Shown here in pieces: positions 32,637 through 44,140 of a stretch of DNA of 64,000 nucleotides. Within the stretch, counting starts at the first letter, position 1. Every line of letters begins with the position of its first letter. The DNA lies in the NCBI RefSeq assembly GCF_950295315.1, contig NC_080168.1, forward strand, positions 2,424,573 through 2,488,572, written 5' to 3'. Below the pieces are notes generated by a model. That model was given only the letters and a program-made list of their open reading frames with translations, did not search any database and had not been told where the DNA came from. This stretch comes from Erinaceus europaeus. Taxonomy: Eukaryota; Chordata; Mammalia; Eulipotyphla; Erinaceidae. The position numbers were made by a program, and so were the translations under genes.

Positions 32637-32638
<2 letters not shown>
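31661..32638. other. Unique sequence
   Basis: No gene recognised. 32470-32638 is an AT-rich, repeat-free island. Confidence 0.5.
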
Positions 32639-32705
<67 letters not shown>

Positions 32706-32706
32706 T
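32639..32706. repeat. (TA)n microsatellite
   Basis: TA repeats with a few interruptions. Confidence 0.97.
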
Positions 32707-33555
32707 CCAAATGGATAATGATTGGCTGAGATTCATTCTTCCTGTGTTGCTTGAAGCCAGATTCTCCATTAAGCTATAAAATATTATGATACACTTGCAG
32801 CAATGTAATGTGATACACACACACACACACACACACACACAGTTGTAACTCATTTCATTATTAGTCACATGTGCCAAGACATTAGCACGACGTTTCATGA
32901 GGGCTGGGGTGAGTGTAGCTTCCCGAATATTTTTTGAACAATGTAATTGCATTAGCACTCGTTGTAGTTTAATTATCCGGCAGTTATAATCACACGCTTA
33001 ATGATAATTGGCCAGTGAAAAGACTGCTGATGTGGAATTTTTTGAGGCAGAATCTCTGTTTCAGTTCTAAGGATGAAGATCCAGTCTTGAGAACAGTGTG
33101 ATAGCTGCCATCCTTGGGCAGACATTTCAGTTTGTTTGCTGAGGCTCTGGTTCACTTCTCCGTCATTCTTGGTACCTGAGTTGGCGCTCTTTAGTGAGAG
33201 ATTTCTGCGTGGTCTAGATCTTCTGTGCTGTTCTCACATTTCCCTGGGCTACTGGGTTGTCGGAAAAGTTGTGACATGTTGTTTGGCAGGAAAAAAAACA
33301 AAAACAAAAATCAGAGACAGACACGTCATGACTTTTCTGACGACCCAGTGTCTCAGAATTCTGATGTCTGGGCACCTAGGATTTTTCTGTCTGCTCCATG
33401 CTAGTTCAGAAACAGAGTTTGTCTACTCCATCTATTGTCCAGAGTTTTGCTTTAGGGGCTTATCATATCTTCTGTGGATGCTGTGGTGAACCCACATTTT
33501 TCACCCTCCCTGAGATGATACCCCTTACCACATGACTTTGTAATTCCTGCCTCTT
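32707..33555. other. Unique sequence with (CA)n at 32814-32840
   Basis: Single-copy-looking; includes TAAT-rich stretches around 32950-33010. No gene recognised. Confidence 0.5.
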
Positions 33556-33998
33556 TTTAAAAAACTTTATTTATTTTATTTATAGAACAGAGAGAAATTG
33601 CGAGGGAAGGGGAGACAGTGAGAGAAAGACTCCTGTAGCTCTGCTTCACTACTCGTGAAGCATTCCCCCTGCAGGTGGAGACTGGGGGCTTGAACCCTGG
33701 TCCTCGTGCATGGTAATAGGAGCACTTAACCAGGTGTACCACCTAGTTCTCACCTGTCTCTTCGGCAGAGTGACACTCCCCTGCTTTTGACATTGGGTTT
33801 GGTCACTAGGTGCAAGATCACACTGTTCTCTCTTTTTCTTTTTTGAAAAGGTATTTTAATGAGAGACACACAGAGAGAAAGACCAGAGTACTGGTCAGCT
33901 CTGGCTGATGGTAGGGCTGGGGATCAACCCTAGCACCTCAGAGCCTCAGGCATGAAAGTCTTCTGCAGAACTATGATGCTGTCTCCCCAGCCCTTCAT
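33556..33998 (-). mobile_element. Family A SINE then family C SINE
   Basis: 33556-33755 is family A ('CCCCTGCAGGTGGAGACTGG'). 33836-33998 is family C ('CAGAGCCTCAGGCATGAAAG'). Confidence 0.87.
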
Positions 33999-34195
33999 AA
34001 CTGCTCTTTCGGTCCCCTGCCCTTACCTATCTTGTCTTCCAGCTGCTCTCAGTTCTCTAAGTCCTCCAAGGTCTCAAGTACTGTTGCCTTAAATACTGCT
34101 GAGCTGTGAGACTTCTCTTCTGAATACTCTGCCTCCTCCACTCCAAAGACTCCATTTCTTTCTAGAAACCATCGTTCATTCTTCAACTAATGCTC

Positions 34196-34866
34196 AGTCA
34201 AGAATTATTTATATACTTTTCCCATATTTGAGAGCTTCTCTCTGCTCTGACCCAGCTGTCTAGTCTTGATAGCATCTTTCCCACACAACACTCTTAGGCC
34301 ACCTGCTAGCTCTCAGGCTCAGGCAAAAATTACTAAAGTCATGGGTCCTTTGGAATAAACCTAAAATAGACTTCCTAGCTTCTTCCAATATGAAGACCCC
34401 AAATTTCACCTGCTATAGTCTGACCTTTAGATTCCTGATTATTAAACAATTTGTTCTGCTTTACATCTTTATGCTTTTTTAGCCACCAAGTTGCATATAA
34501 ATGCTACCATGACACCAACCTGACTTCCCTGGGCAGACGACCTTACCAATGTGTCTTGGAACTCCATCTCCCCAGAGCCCTGAGCCACTAGGGAAAGTTA
34601 GAAACAGGCTGGGGGGATGTATTGACCTGTCAATGTCCGTGTCCAGCAGAGAAGCAATTATGGTAGCCATAACTCCCACCTTCTGCACCCCATGAGGATC
34701 TTTGATCCATATTCCCAGAGGGATAAAGAATAGGGAAGCTTCCAATGGAGGGGATGAGATATGGAACTCTGGTGGTGGGAATTGTGTGGAATTGCACCTC
34801 TCTTATCCCAGAATCTTGTTAATCATTATTAAATCACTAATAAAAATTAAATAAAATTACAAAATA
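34196..34866 (+). mobile_element. L1 3' UTR copy with A-rich tail
   Basis: 'CCTTTAGATTCCTGATTATT', 'GAGGGGATGAGATATGGAAC', ending 'AAATCACTAATAAAAATT'. A younger SINE sits in the tail. Confidence 0.82.
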
Positions 34867-35159
34867 GGGAGTCAGGTGGTAGCACAGTGGGTTAAGCACA
34901 CGTGGCCCAAAGCACAAGGACCTGCCTAAGGTCCCGGTTCGAGCCCTCGGCTCCCCACTTGCAGGGGAGTCGCTTCACAGGCGGTGAAGCAGGTCTGCAG
35001 GTGTCTGTCTTTTTCTCCCCCTCTCTGTCTTCCCCTCCTCTCTCCATTTCTCTCTGTCCTATCCAACAAGGATGACATCAATAGCAATAATAACTACAAG
35101 AACAATAAAAACAACAAGCAACAAAAGGAAATAAATAAATATTAAAAAATTACAAAATA
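34853..35159 (+). mobile_element. Family B SINE inserted in an L1 A tail, 14-bp target duplication
   Basis: Body 34867-35145. Flanks 'AAAATTACAAAATA' lie at 34853-34866 and 35146-35159. Confidence 0.95.
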
Positions 35160-35261
35160 ATGATCTTGTCCAAGAAGCTCCTCCTCACTCTTCCTCTCCA
35201 GTGCTTCCATTCTCTGCCAAGGCAGTTCTCTCTTGCTGTAGCTACTGTCTCAGCTTCTTCT

Positions 35262-35492
35262 TGTTATTCTTGTTGTAGTTATGATTGTTCTTGTTATTGA
35301 TGTTGTAGTTGCTGGATAGGATGGAGAGAAATGGAGAGAGGGGGAGAGAAAGATATACACCAGCCTGCTTCACCGCTTGTGAAGCGACTCCCCTGCAGGT
35401 GGGGAACGGGGGGCCTGAACCGAGATCCTTATGGCCGTCCTTGCGCTTTGCGCCACGTGCGCTTAACCCGCTGCGCTATCGCCTGACTCCTC
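35262..35492 (-). mobile_element. Family B SINE
   Basis: Minus copy with a shortened purine-rich middle; head 'GCTATCGCCTGACTCC'. Confidence 0.9.
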
Positions 35493-35900
35493 TGTCTCAG
35501 CTTCTACTTACCAGTTTTTCCTCTGTGGCTCCCTGGAGGATGGAGGCACAATCTTCTCTCAATTCCAAGTGCTCAGCTCAGTGCCTGGCGCATCAGGGGC
35601 AATCCAGCTGTGTCTTTTTTCCTCTTTTATTGTCTGTCACCTGCCTTATTCCCAAATAGAATTTCTATCATGTTAAAGAAGGTGAGAACAAACAGGATCC
35701 AATTAAATAGGTAGAGAAGTTGGGAGAGAAAGGAAAGAAGGAGAAAAATAGATGACAAAACCAAGATTCACGTTAGAAGCAAAACACCTGGGGTCGTGCA
35801 TAATTGGGCCCTTGACCTCTAAATGGCCAAGCAGTCAAAGCAAAGAGGAAAATGGGGTATTGTGATGGTTCAGTCTTAGATCTCTCACAGAAGAAAATAG
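35493..35900. other. Unique sequence
   Basis: Nothing recognised. Confidence 0.5.
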
Positions 35901-36013
35901 AATAGGTGAGTAAACACACTACAAGCTGTCTGGTGGCCTCAATCATTAGGGAAATGCAAGTCAAAGCTACTAAGGGATGTTATCACTTACCTATTAACAT
36001 TACTTTAAAAAAA
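35901..36013 (+). mobile_element. Ancient L1 fragment
   Basis: 'GGGAAATGCAAGTCAAAGCT' is old L1 ORF2. The same element probably resumes at 36521 after a younger L1 3' end. Confidence 0.65.
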
Positions 36014-36520
36014 AAAAAAGATACAGAAGAGGTACCCAAGGAGGGATGTGAAGCAGAGGGAAGACTGTGGGTCCTGAAGCAGGGTCAGACACTGGCCTAC
36101 CCTAAGTCCTGCTCCCCTCTGAATGTCCCTTTCCTCGTATGGCCAGACCACCAGGTTCCAGATGCTACCATGATGCCAACCAGACTTCCCTGGACAGACG
36201 ACCCCACTAATATGTCCTGGAGCTCCGCTTCCCCGGAGCCCTGCCCCACTAGGGAAAGAAAGAGACAGGTTGGGAGTATGGATCCACCTGTCAACGCCCA
36301 TGTTCAGCGGGGAAGCAATTACAGAAGCCAGACCTTCCACCTTCTGCATCCCACAATGACCCTGGGTCCATGCTCCCAGAGGAATAGAGAATAGGAAAGC
36401 TATCAGGGGAGGGGATGGGATACGGAGTTCTGGTGGTGGGAATTGTGTGGAGTTGTACCCCTCTTATCCTATGATTTTTGTCAGTGTTTCCTTTTCATAA
36501 ATAAAAATTATGAAAAAATA
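36014..36520 (+). mobile_element. L1 3' UTR copy
   Basis: 36141-36520 is a clean copy ('ATGCTACCATGATGCCAACC', 'GAGTTGTACCCCTCTTATCC') ending in an A-rich tail. 36014-36140 is unassigned sequence attached to it. Confidence 0.8.
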
Positions 36521-37330
36521 GATATTATGAGGAAATAGTAGAGAGGCTATGTACTGTAACTGTGGTATTTTCTTGACAAGAGAGTCAAAAACTTGACAGT
36601 GAAAGTCAAACATGCATCTGTTTTCTAACCCAGCAATTCCACCAAATATTTAGTCTTGACACACATATCTAGTGTGCAGCAGAGGCTTGACTCATAATAA
36701 TTAAGAACCAGAAACAACTTCATCATTTACCAGGGGGTGAACATATCAGTGAATTCTGTTTTGTTTTTTAATTTTTAAACAATATTTATTTATTTATTCC
36801 CTTTTGTTGCCCTTGTTATAATTATTATTGTCATTGTTGTTGATGTTGTTGTTGTTGGATAGGATAGAGAGAAATGGAGAGAGGAGGGGAAGACAGAGAC
36901 GGGGAAAGACAGACATCTGCAAACCTGCTTCACTGCCTGTGAAGTGACTCCCCTACAGGTGGGGAGCCGGGGCCTCGAACCGGGATCCTTAGGCAGGTCC
37001 TTGCGCTTTGCGCCACGTGCGCTTAACCCGCTGCACTACCGCCCGATTCCCAGTGAATTCTGTTTTATCCACGTCATAAAGCACTATGCAGGTATAAAAA
37101 TGAACAGACTCGTAGTGTATGCCACAGTATGGATGAAAAGCAAGGACAGAGATAGACATGTATTGATTTCATTCACCTCAGTTTCTAGAACAAATACATT
37201 CTACCTAGGACAATAGATTAAATAGATTCCTGAAGATAATTGCCTGAAATAAATGTAGGGTGTGAAAACTTTATGTCAAAGGGGCATGATGGAATTTTCT
37301 GGTTCATGGTGATGTTCTAATTAAGGTGTC
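36521..37330 (+). mobile_element. Ancient L1 3' fragment split by a SINE
   Basis: 'CCCAGCAATTCCACCAAATA' and 'AAAATGAACAGACTCGTAG' are typical old L1 3' sequence. It is interrupted at 36763-37050 by a family B SINE. Confidence 0.8.
36763..37050 (-). mobile_element. Nested family B SINE with 16-bp target duplication
   Basis: Flanks 'CAGTGAATTCTGTTTT' at 36747-36762 and 37051-37066 are exact. Confidence 0.95.
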
Positions 37331-37334
37331 AGCA

Positions 37335-37560
37335 AGCTTTCTGCTGAGGTTTGGAGAGTAAATAGTTGAGGCTTTCCCCCCTGATGGTCAGGGTTACAGC
37401 TGCTTAGCTCTGCCAGGAGAACACAAAAGCATCCAGGAAGAGTAAGGAAATGCATGAGCACTGGGCCACCTTCCAATAATACCTTATTTGTGGACACTGA
37501 CGTTTGAATTTCATATGTACTTCACATGTCAAGACATAGCATCCTGAGTTTTTTAAATAT
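37335..37560. mobile_element. Probable ancient eutherian DNA-transposon (MER-type) fragment
   Basis: The combination 'GGAGAGTAAATAGTTGAGGC', 'CTTATTTGTGGACACTGACG' and 'TTTGAATTTCATATGTACTT' recalls a widespread eutherian MER element. The exact family is uncertain. Confidence 0.4.
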
Positions 37561-37790
37561 TGCTCTTTTAATGATTTTTTTCAAGCATATAAAATCTACA
37601 AAAATCATTTTTAGCTTGCTGACCACAGGAAAACAGAAAGCAATGGCCCCTGATCATAGTATGCCAACTTCTGTTCAAATCACAGTCGGGGGGTGGTAGT
37701 ATGAGTTTATCCACTTATAAAACTCATAAAAATCACACCTTTTAATTCTGTGCATTCATTTTATTTAATTTTTCTTTTTAAAAAATTATT

Positions 37791-37985
37791 TTATTTAACT
37801 TATTCATTTTTTTTTTTTTTTGGAAAGAAGCTGAGACAGAAAGGGGAGATAGGGGAGGAGAGAGAAGGAGACACCTGCAGACCTGCTTCACTGCTCATGA
37901 AGAGTTGCCCATGCAGGTGGGGACGGGGAGCTTGGGTTCTTGTGCATTTTAACATGCGCACTGGGTGAGCCACCACCCAGCTCTG
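37791..37985 (-). mobile_element. Family A SINE
   Basis: 'CACCTGCAGACCTGCTTCAC', 'CATGCAGGTGGGGACGGGG', head 'GAGCCACCACCCAGCTC'. Confidence 0.85.
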
Positions 37986-38584
37986 GGCATGCACCTCATT
38001 CTTAATTTTAAATACAATGTAAATTACTTTTAAGAACAGACTTGTAGATTCCACAAGATAACAATGGCTGTCAATCAATTGAAACCCAACTTTTCAGGTT
38101 CCATTTTATCCTTTGGGCTCTAACCAAGATAGCAGGTAGGTGTCTACTGGTAGGGGGACTGGACCATGTCTGCAGGTCTTTGCCTTGTCCACAGAGTGTT
38201 AAACACGTATTGGAAATAGGGTTCTGTAAGACCCTCTTAGTCCCCATTGTCTCAGTCATGCCTCTTTCATCCTGACACACTTCACTTTTTATTGCCCTGA
38301 TATTTTCGTTGTTTCCTCTACATTCAACACCTATTTGGCCCTCTGGCTCATTTTGATTTACTTGTACCGTTTCACGTTCTTCTGAATCTTTAATCCTGTA
38401 TAGAATAACATGTGAGGTCAGCGATTTGTCTGTGATGCTTGCCACTGTGTCCTCAACAGCCTTGCATCCTGTCCGTATCTATTCTATTAGGATTGAGTGA
38501 ATTCTGCAGGACCTCGGAAAAAGCCCACACATAAGTGAATGCATGTCCCACTGACAATCCTCATAGTACTTACTCTTTTCTTAC
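37986..38584. other. Unique sequence
   Basis: A minus frame of 124 codons (38071-38445) shows no family signature. Not called as a gene. Confidence 0.5.
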
Positions 38585-38849
38585 ATGGTAATTCTTTTGT
38601 TTGTGATTAGTAGTAGGTTACAAGATTATATGATTACAATGAATAGCATACTATTCATATCAACAAAGTTCTGGATTCCCACCCTCCTCCCTCCCTCCCA
38701 GAGATAACCACTGTATTTCTCATAAGTCTTAGAAACAGTTTGCTTGCTTCTTTTTTGTTTGTTTTTTTTTTTTTTTGCAAGTTCATGTAAATCAGATTTC
38801 TAAGTTCCACATATGAGCATAACCATCTGAAAGCTATCTTTCTTTTTTT

Positions 38850-39062
38850 AAAAATTCTTTTATTATCTTTCTTGGTTGGATAGAGACAGAAATCGAGAGG
38901 GAAGGGAGGGATAGAGAGGGTGAGAGACAGAGAGACACCTGCAGCCCTGCTTCACCATTGTGAAGCTTTCCCCCTGCAGGTGGGGGGACTGGGGGCTCGA
39001 ACCCGGGTCCTTGCACACTGTAATGTGTGTGCTCAACCAGGTGCACCACCACCTGGTCCCAA
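38850..39062 (-). mobile_element. Family A SINE
   Basis: Minus copy ending 'CACCACCTGGTCCC', inside the older L1. Confidence 0.92.
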
Positions 39063-39462
39063 TAGTTGTCTTTCTTCTCTGGACTTATTTTACTAAGCAT
39101 CATCACCTCCAGTTTCATCCATTTTGACCCAAAGGACACAATATCATCATTTTGATAACATAGAAGTATTTCTGGAATATATATCCCATAACTTCTCTAG
39201 TCAGTCATCTATGAATGTTTTTTTTTGTTGTTGTTGTTTCCAAGCTTTTGCTTATTTCTTTTCTTGCTCCTTTGTCATGTATTAGGTGGTTGTAAATATG
39301 TAGATTCATTTCTGGGCGTTTGGTTCTGCTCCATTGCTCTGTATGCCCATTTTTATTCTAGTACTGTGCTGTTTTCGTTACTATTGCTTTTTATTATAAA
39401 ATGATGTTGGGGAGCATGATACCCTCCCTCGTATTTTTCCTTTGTCCTCTTGGAAGTACTTT

Positions 39463-40272
39463 GGCTGTGTGTGTGTGTGTGTGAGTGTGTGAGTATATGT
39501 GTGTGAGTGTGTGTGTGTGTGTGTGAGTATATGTGTGTGAGTGTGTGTGTGTGAGTGTGTGTGTGAGTGTGTGTGTGTGTGAGTGTGTGTGAGTGTGTGT
39601 ATGTGTGAGTGTGTGTGTGTGAGTGTGTGTGTGAGTGTGTGTGAGTGTGTGTGTGAGTGTGTGAGTGTGTGTCTCTCTGTGTCTGTGTGTGTGAGTGTGT
39701 GTCTGTGTGTGTTAGTGTGTGTGTGAGTGTGTGTGAGTGTGTTTGTGTGTGTGTCTGTGTGTGTGAGTGTGTGTGAGTGTGTGTCTCTGTGTGTGTGTGT
39801 CTGTGTGTGAGTGTGTGTTAGTGTGTGTGTGAGTGTGTGTCTGTGTGTGTGTCTGTGTGTGTGTCTGTGTGAGTGTGTGTGAGTGTGTGTGTGTGAGTGT
39901 GTCTGTGTGTGTGAGTGTGTGTGTGTGAGTGTGTGTGAGTGTGTGTGTGACTGTGTGTGAGTGTGTGAGTGTGTTTGTGAGTGTGTGTGTGTGGTGTGTG
40001 TGTGAGTGTGTGTGTTTGTGAGTGTGTGTGTGTGGTGTGTGTGTGAGTGTGTGTGAGTATGTGTGTGTGTGAGTGTGTGAGAGTGTGTGTGTGTGTGAGA
40101 GTGTGTGTTTGTGAGTGTGTGTGAGTGTGTGTGTGAGTGTGTGTGTGAGTGTGTGAGTGTGTGTGTGTGTGAGTGTGTGAGTGTGTGTGTGAGTGTGTGA
40201 GTGTGTGTGTGAGAGTGTGTGTGTGAGTGTGTGTCTGTGTGTGTGTGAGTGTGTGTGAGTGTGTGTGTGTGT
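39463..40272. repeat. Giant compound (TG)n repeat with GAGTG/GTCTG variants, ~810 bp
   Basis: Almost pure alternating TG, punctuated by GA and TC substitutions that make higher-order units such as 'GTGTGTGAGTGTG'. It accounts for the long His/Thr/Ser/Leu frames on the minus strand, which are not genes. Confidence 0.98.
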
Positions 40273-40622
40273 CCCACACAAATCTTTGGACAAGCTGTTC
40301 AATTTGCTTGAAAAATGCCATTGGGGCTTTGGTAGGGTTGCACTGAGACTGTAGGTTGTCTGGTAGAAAGGCCGTTTTAATAATGTTTAGTCTTCTCACC
40401 CAAGAGCAGAGTTTCTTCCATTTTTGTGTATCCTTCTCTTCTTCTTTAACAGCGTCCATCCTGTATGTTTTGTTGTAAAAGTCCTTCACCTCCTTCGTGG
40501 GAGTCACCCAGGGTAGTTTTTTTTTTTGTGGGGGGGGAGGGGATGTTTGATTGTAAATGGGTCACATCTTGTTTCCCTTCCCTCTGACTCCTTGCTTTAT
40601 TTATCTCTCTCTATTTATTTAC

Positions 40623-40624
<2 letters not shown>

Positions 40625-40676
<52 letters not shown>

Positions 40677-40952
40677 TTGTTTGTTTTTGGTCTTTGGGGG
40701 TTATGGCTCCACTGTTCCTGGCAGCCATTTTCCCCCTTTTCCGTCTTTTTTTTTTTTTTTTTAAATATTTTCTTTGATTTCCCCCCACCCCATTTTATTC
40801 AGTAGGACAGGGAGAAATTGAGGGAGGATGGGGAGAACAGACCTGCTTCACTGCTGGTTAAGCCTTCCCTTGCAGGTGGGGAGCAAGGACTTGAACCCAG
40901 GTCTTTGTACATAGTACTATGTGCCCCCAGGTGTGCTGCTGCCCAGTCCCCT
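40625..40952 (-). mobile_element. (TA)n tract and long-form SINE
   Basis: TA repeat at 40625-40671. Then 'GGCTCCACTGTTCCTGGCAG', a purine stretch and the head 'GTGCTGCTGCCCAGTCCC'. Confidence 0.8.
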
Positions 40953-41085
40953 CTGACTGTTTATGTACAGAACTGACGCAGACTTGCATGTACTGACTTT
41001 GTATCCTGACACTTTCCTGAATTTATTAATTATTCCCAGGAATTTTTTGGTGGTATCTTTGGGGTTCTTGAGGTGGGTTTTTTTT

Positions 41086-41325
41086 TTTAATTGATTTAAT
41101 TATTGTCAACAAGCCCATTGGATAAGAAGGGTACAATTTCACACAATTCCCACCACCAGAGTTCTATATCCCATCCCCTCCATTGGAAGTTTTCCTGTTC
41201 TTTATCCCTCTGGAGTGTGAACCAAAGACCTTTATGGGGAGCAGAAGGTGGGAGTTCTGGCTTCTGTAACTGCCTCTCTGCTGGACCTAGCCGTGGGCAG
41301 GTGGATCCACACTCCCATCTAGGTG
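41086..41325 (-). mobile_element. L1 3' UTR terminal fragment
   Basis: 'GGTACAATTTCACACAATTC' and 'AGAAGGTGGGAGTTCTGGCT'. This is the last ~230 bp of an L1, minus strand. Confidence 0.85.
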
Positions 41326-41754
41326 GCTTTTTTTTTTTTCAGTGACTAAACTTTGTTCCCTCATATAGCTGTGTTACTAGTAACTGGTTTGATCAACAAC
41401 TATGGATAAGTATTTGACTTACCTATAGTTATTGCTAAATGTGAAGTTTTCATTGCTTGTTTCATTTTTCAAGTAATTATCCTTTATGTTTTTACATTGT
41501 GATAGTAATTTTAGGTTTAAGAAACATGCTTATATTTCTCTAATTGTAAAAATCCCGACAAGCCAACATCTTTGAATCATTTCTAAGATTAGAATTCAGC
41601 ACAGATTTAATTTGCAATCTACTCTCTCTTTTCCAACTTTACTTATATAACCTGGTTTTAAATCCTAGTAATTATTTCTGTTTTAACATGATGTAATTTT
41701 GCATTCCAGAATGATTCTTTTTTTATTTGTATTTGGTTTATAGTCAGATGGATC
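41326..41754. other. Unique AT-rich sequence
   Basis: Nothing recognised. Confidence 0.5.
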
Positions 41755-41935
41755 TTCACATAGCTTGTTTTAGTTATTTATCTTTAGTGACAGAGATTCA
41801 GAGAGAAAGAAAAGACACAGAGAGATAGAAACCAGAGCACTGCTCAGGTGGTGCTGGGGGGTTGAACTTGGGACCTCAAAGCCTCAGACATAAAAGTCTT
41901 TTGAAGAACCATTATGCTGTCTCCTCTGCTCTGCT
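41755..41935 (-). mobile_element. Family C SINE
   Basis: 'AACCAGAGCACTGCTCAGG', 'CCTCAAAGCCTCAGACATAA'. Confidence 0.85.
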
Positions 41936-42044
41936 GACTTCTTTTAATGTATATCATCTGTTCTTTTGTAGTAGGATTTCATTCTTCAACTCTTCATGTT
42001 GCTTAGTTGGAATAATAAAGAGCTTTTTTGAAAAGGGAAGTTGA

Positions 42045-42090
42045 GTAATCTATCTATCTATCTATCTATCTATCTATTTATCTATATATA
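42045..42090. repeat. (ATCT)n microsatellite
   Basis: About ten tandem tetranucleotides followed by TA repeats. Confidence 0.96.
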
Positions 42091-42463
42091 TATTTGAACT
42101 TTACATATCTGAGAATAATTATATACGCTATCTATACGTCAAATACAAGTGAGCTTTCTCGCAGCCCCACAGAACGTAGCAGATCCCTTTAAATTAGTGT
42201 TGGCAATTAGTTTCACAAAAGAGAAGTCTGAGGCTGACTCAGTTACTGTCTCTTTGCTAGTTAACCTATTGTTTCCTGTTTGAATGTTTGAAGACAGTTC
42301 TCTTTAATCAAGCACTTTTTGAAAATTGCAAATGTTGATGAAAAGCCTCTTTCATTGATTCCTTTTTCTGTTTCATAATGAATTTATTTCCTTCAGCCTA
42401 AGAGAATTTCCCTTCCTTTATGTTTTAGTATAGTTTTTATTTATGTGAGTGTTTCCTTCTTCT
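42091..42463. other. Unique AT-rich sequence
   Basis: Nothing recognised. Confidence 0.5.
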
Positions 42464-42757
42464 TCTTCTTTTGCCTCCAGGGTTATCGCTGGGGCTGGGT
42501 GCCTGCACTACTAATCCACTGCCCCTGGAGGCCATTTTTCCCATTTTGTTTCCGTTTGATAGGACAGAGGGAAATGGAGAGAGGAGGGGAAGACAGAGAG
42601 GGGGAGAGAAAGACAGACACCTGCAGATCTGCTGCACCGCTTGTGAAGCGACTCCCCTGCAGGTGGGGAGCCGGGGGCTTGAACCGGGATCCTGATGCCA
42701 GTCCTTGTGCTTAGCGCCAGGAGCGCTTAACCCACTGCACTACTGCCCACCTCCCTC
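42464..42757 (-). mobile_element. Long-form family B SINE
   Basis: 3' block complement 'GCCTCCAGGGTTATCGCTGG' through to the head 'CTACTGCCCACCTCCC'. Confidence 0.92.
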
Positions 42758-42970
42758 TTATTTTAATGATTTTTTATTAGTGATTTAATAATGATTGACA
42801 ACTTGTAGGATAAAAAGGGTACAATTCCATACTATCCCCACCACCAGGGTTCTATATCCCCTCCCCACCACTGGAAATTTTCCTAGTCTTTATCCTTCTG
42901 TGAGTATGGACCAAAGATCTTTATAGGGTTCAGAAGGTGGGAGTTCTGGCTTTTGTAATTGCTTCTCTCC
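42758..42970 (-). mobile_element. L1 3' UTR terminal fragment
   Basis: 'GGTACAATTCCATACTATCC' and 'CAGAAGGTGGGAGTTCTGGC'. Confidence 0.82.
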
Positions 42971-43690
42971 TTTTTACTATTATTATTTTTTGTTTACACA
43001 TAACAGTAAATACAGTTGTACCAATACAAAACAGTTGTTGGTACGTGTGTGGAGTTTCTCAGTCTTCTGCAAAACACTCTCACCATCCTTTCTTCCCCCC
43101 AAGCAAAACAAAACAAAACAAAACAACACAATACAAAACAAAACAACACAACACAAAACAAAACAAAACAACACTGTCTGGCTACGGAGTCAAAATGCTA
43201 TTTCATGTGATGCTCTTCTGACTTGGGGCATTTATTGCTCTTTTCTTAGTCCTGTTTTCAAATCCGGTTAACTGAACCAATGTTTTAGCAACTCTGCCCA
43301 GGGTTACAGGGGATGAGGAAGTCTGTGAGGTTTGCACACAGCCAGGCACAAAGCACTCCACTTCATGTGTACCATTGCTAAGTAAATGAGCTAGACTTGA
43401 TAGAAATACAGATATAAATGCTCAATACAAATGCACATGAAAATGTATGTGTACTTTACTAGTGACAGCATGCATTTCATTATTTGCTTTCTCTTTCTTT
43501 ACTGAATAAAGTGCTTAAATGCAATGAAACAAAACAAAACACTCTCGCTCCCAGACTAGGTTCTCCTCTGCCATCATGTACCAGGACTTCACAGCCCAAT
43601 TCCACCTCTGGGTCCTTTACTTTGGTGCAACACACCAAACCCCATCCCAGTTCTGTTTTGTGTTTCCCCCTTTTATTCTTATTTCTAAAC
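42971..43690 (-). mobile_element. Older L1 3' UTR pieces with (AAAAC)n tract
   Basis: 42971-43100 and 43524-43690 read as minus-strand L1 3' UTR ('AAAACACTCTCACC' and 'AAAACACTCTCGCTCCC' occur at the two break edges). Between them lie an AAAAC/AACAC simple repeat (43104-43172) and ~340 bp of unassigned DNA. Confidence 0.6.
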
Positions 43691-44140
43691 AACAAATGCT
43701 GGAGAGGTTGTCGGGACAAAGGAACCCTCCTGCACTGCTGGTGGGAATGTCAATTGGTCCAACCTCTGTGGAGAACAGTCTGGAGAACACTCAGAAGGCT
43801 AGAAATGGACCTACCCTATGACCCTGCAATTCCTCTCCTGGGGATAGATCCTAAGGAACCCAACACACCCATCCAAAAAGATCTGTGTACACCTATGTTC
43901 AGAGCAGCATGACTTGTAATAACCAAAACTTGGAAGCAACCCAGGTGTCCAAAAACAGATGAGTGGCTGAAAAAGTTGTGGTCTAGATACACAATGGAAT
44001 ACTACTCAGCTATTAAGAATGATGAAGTGACCTTCTTCATCTCATCTTGGATAGAGCTTGGAGGAGCCCTGTAAAGTCAAGTCAGCCAGAAAGAGAAGAG
44101 TGAATATGGGATGATCCCACTCAAAGACAAAGATCACTGT
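43691..44140 (+). mobile_element. Inverted L1 ORF2 C-terminal segment
   Basis: Plus-strand ORF2 C-terminus ('CWRGCRDKGTLLHCWWEC') running into 3' sequence. It is directly apposed to minus-strand L1 3' UTR at about 43690, which fits a 5'-inversion (twin-priming) insertion. Confidence 0.8.

Larger units (their letters stand above)
38585..41085 (-). mobile_element. Older L1 3' end and ORF2 remnant, heavily interrupted
   Basis: Antisense L1 pieces lie at 38585-38830, 39063-39460, 40273-40510 and 40953-41085. 40507-40273 encodes ORF2-like 'KLCSWVRRLNIIKTAF'. Interruptions are a family A SINE (38850-39062), a giant TG-rich repeat (39463-40272), a TA tract and another SINE (40625-40952). Confidence 0.8.

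Noticed and set aside
38071..38445. 124-codon minus frame
   Set aside because: No recognisable domain and no neighbouring exon or poly-A evidence.
39381..40507. Very long His/Thr/Ser/Leu-rich frames on the minus strand
   Set aside because: They are translations of the TG-rich simple repeat plus short L1 flanks, with the same pattern open in all three frames.
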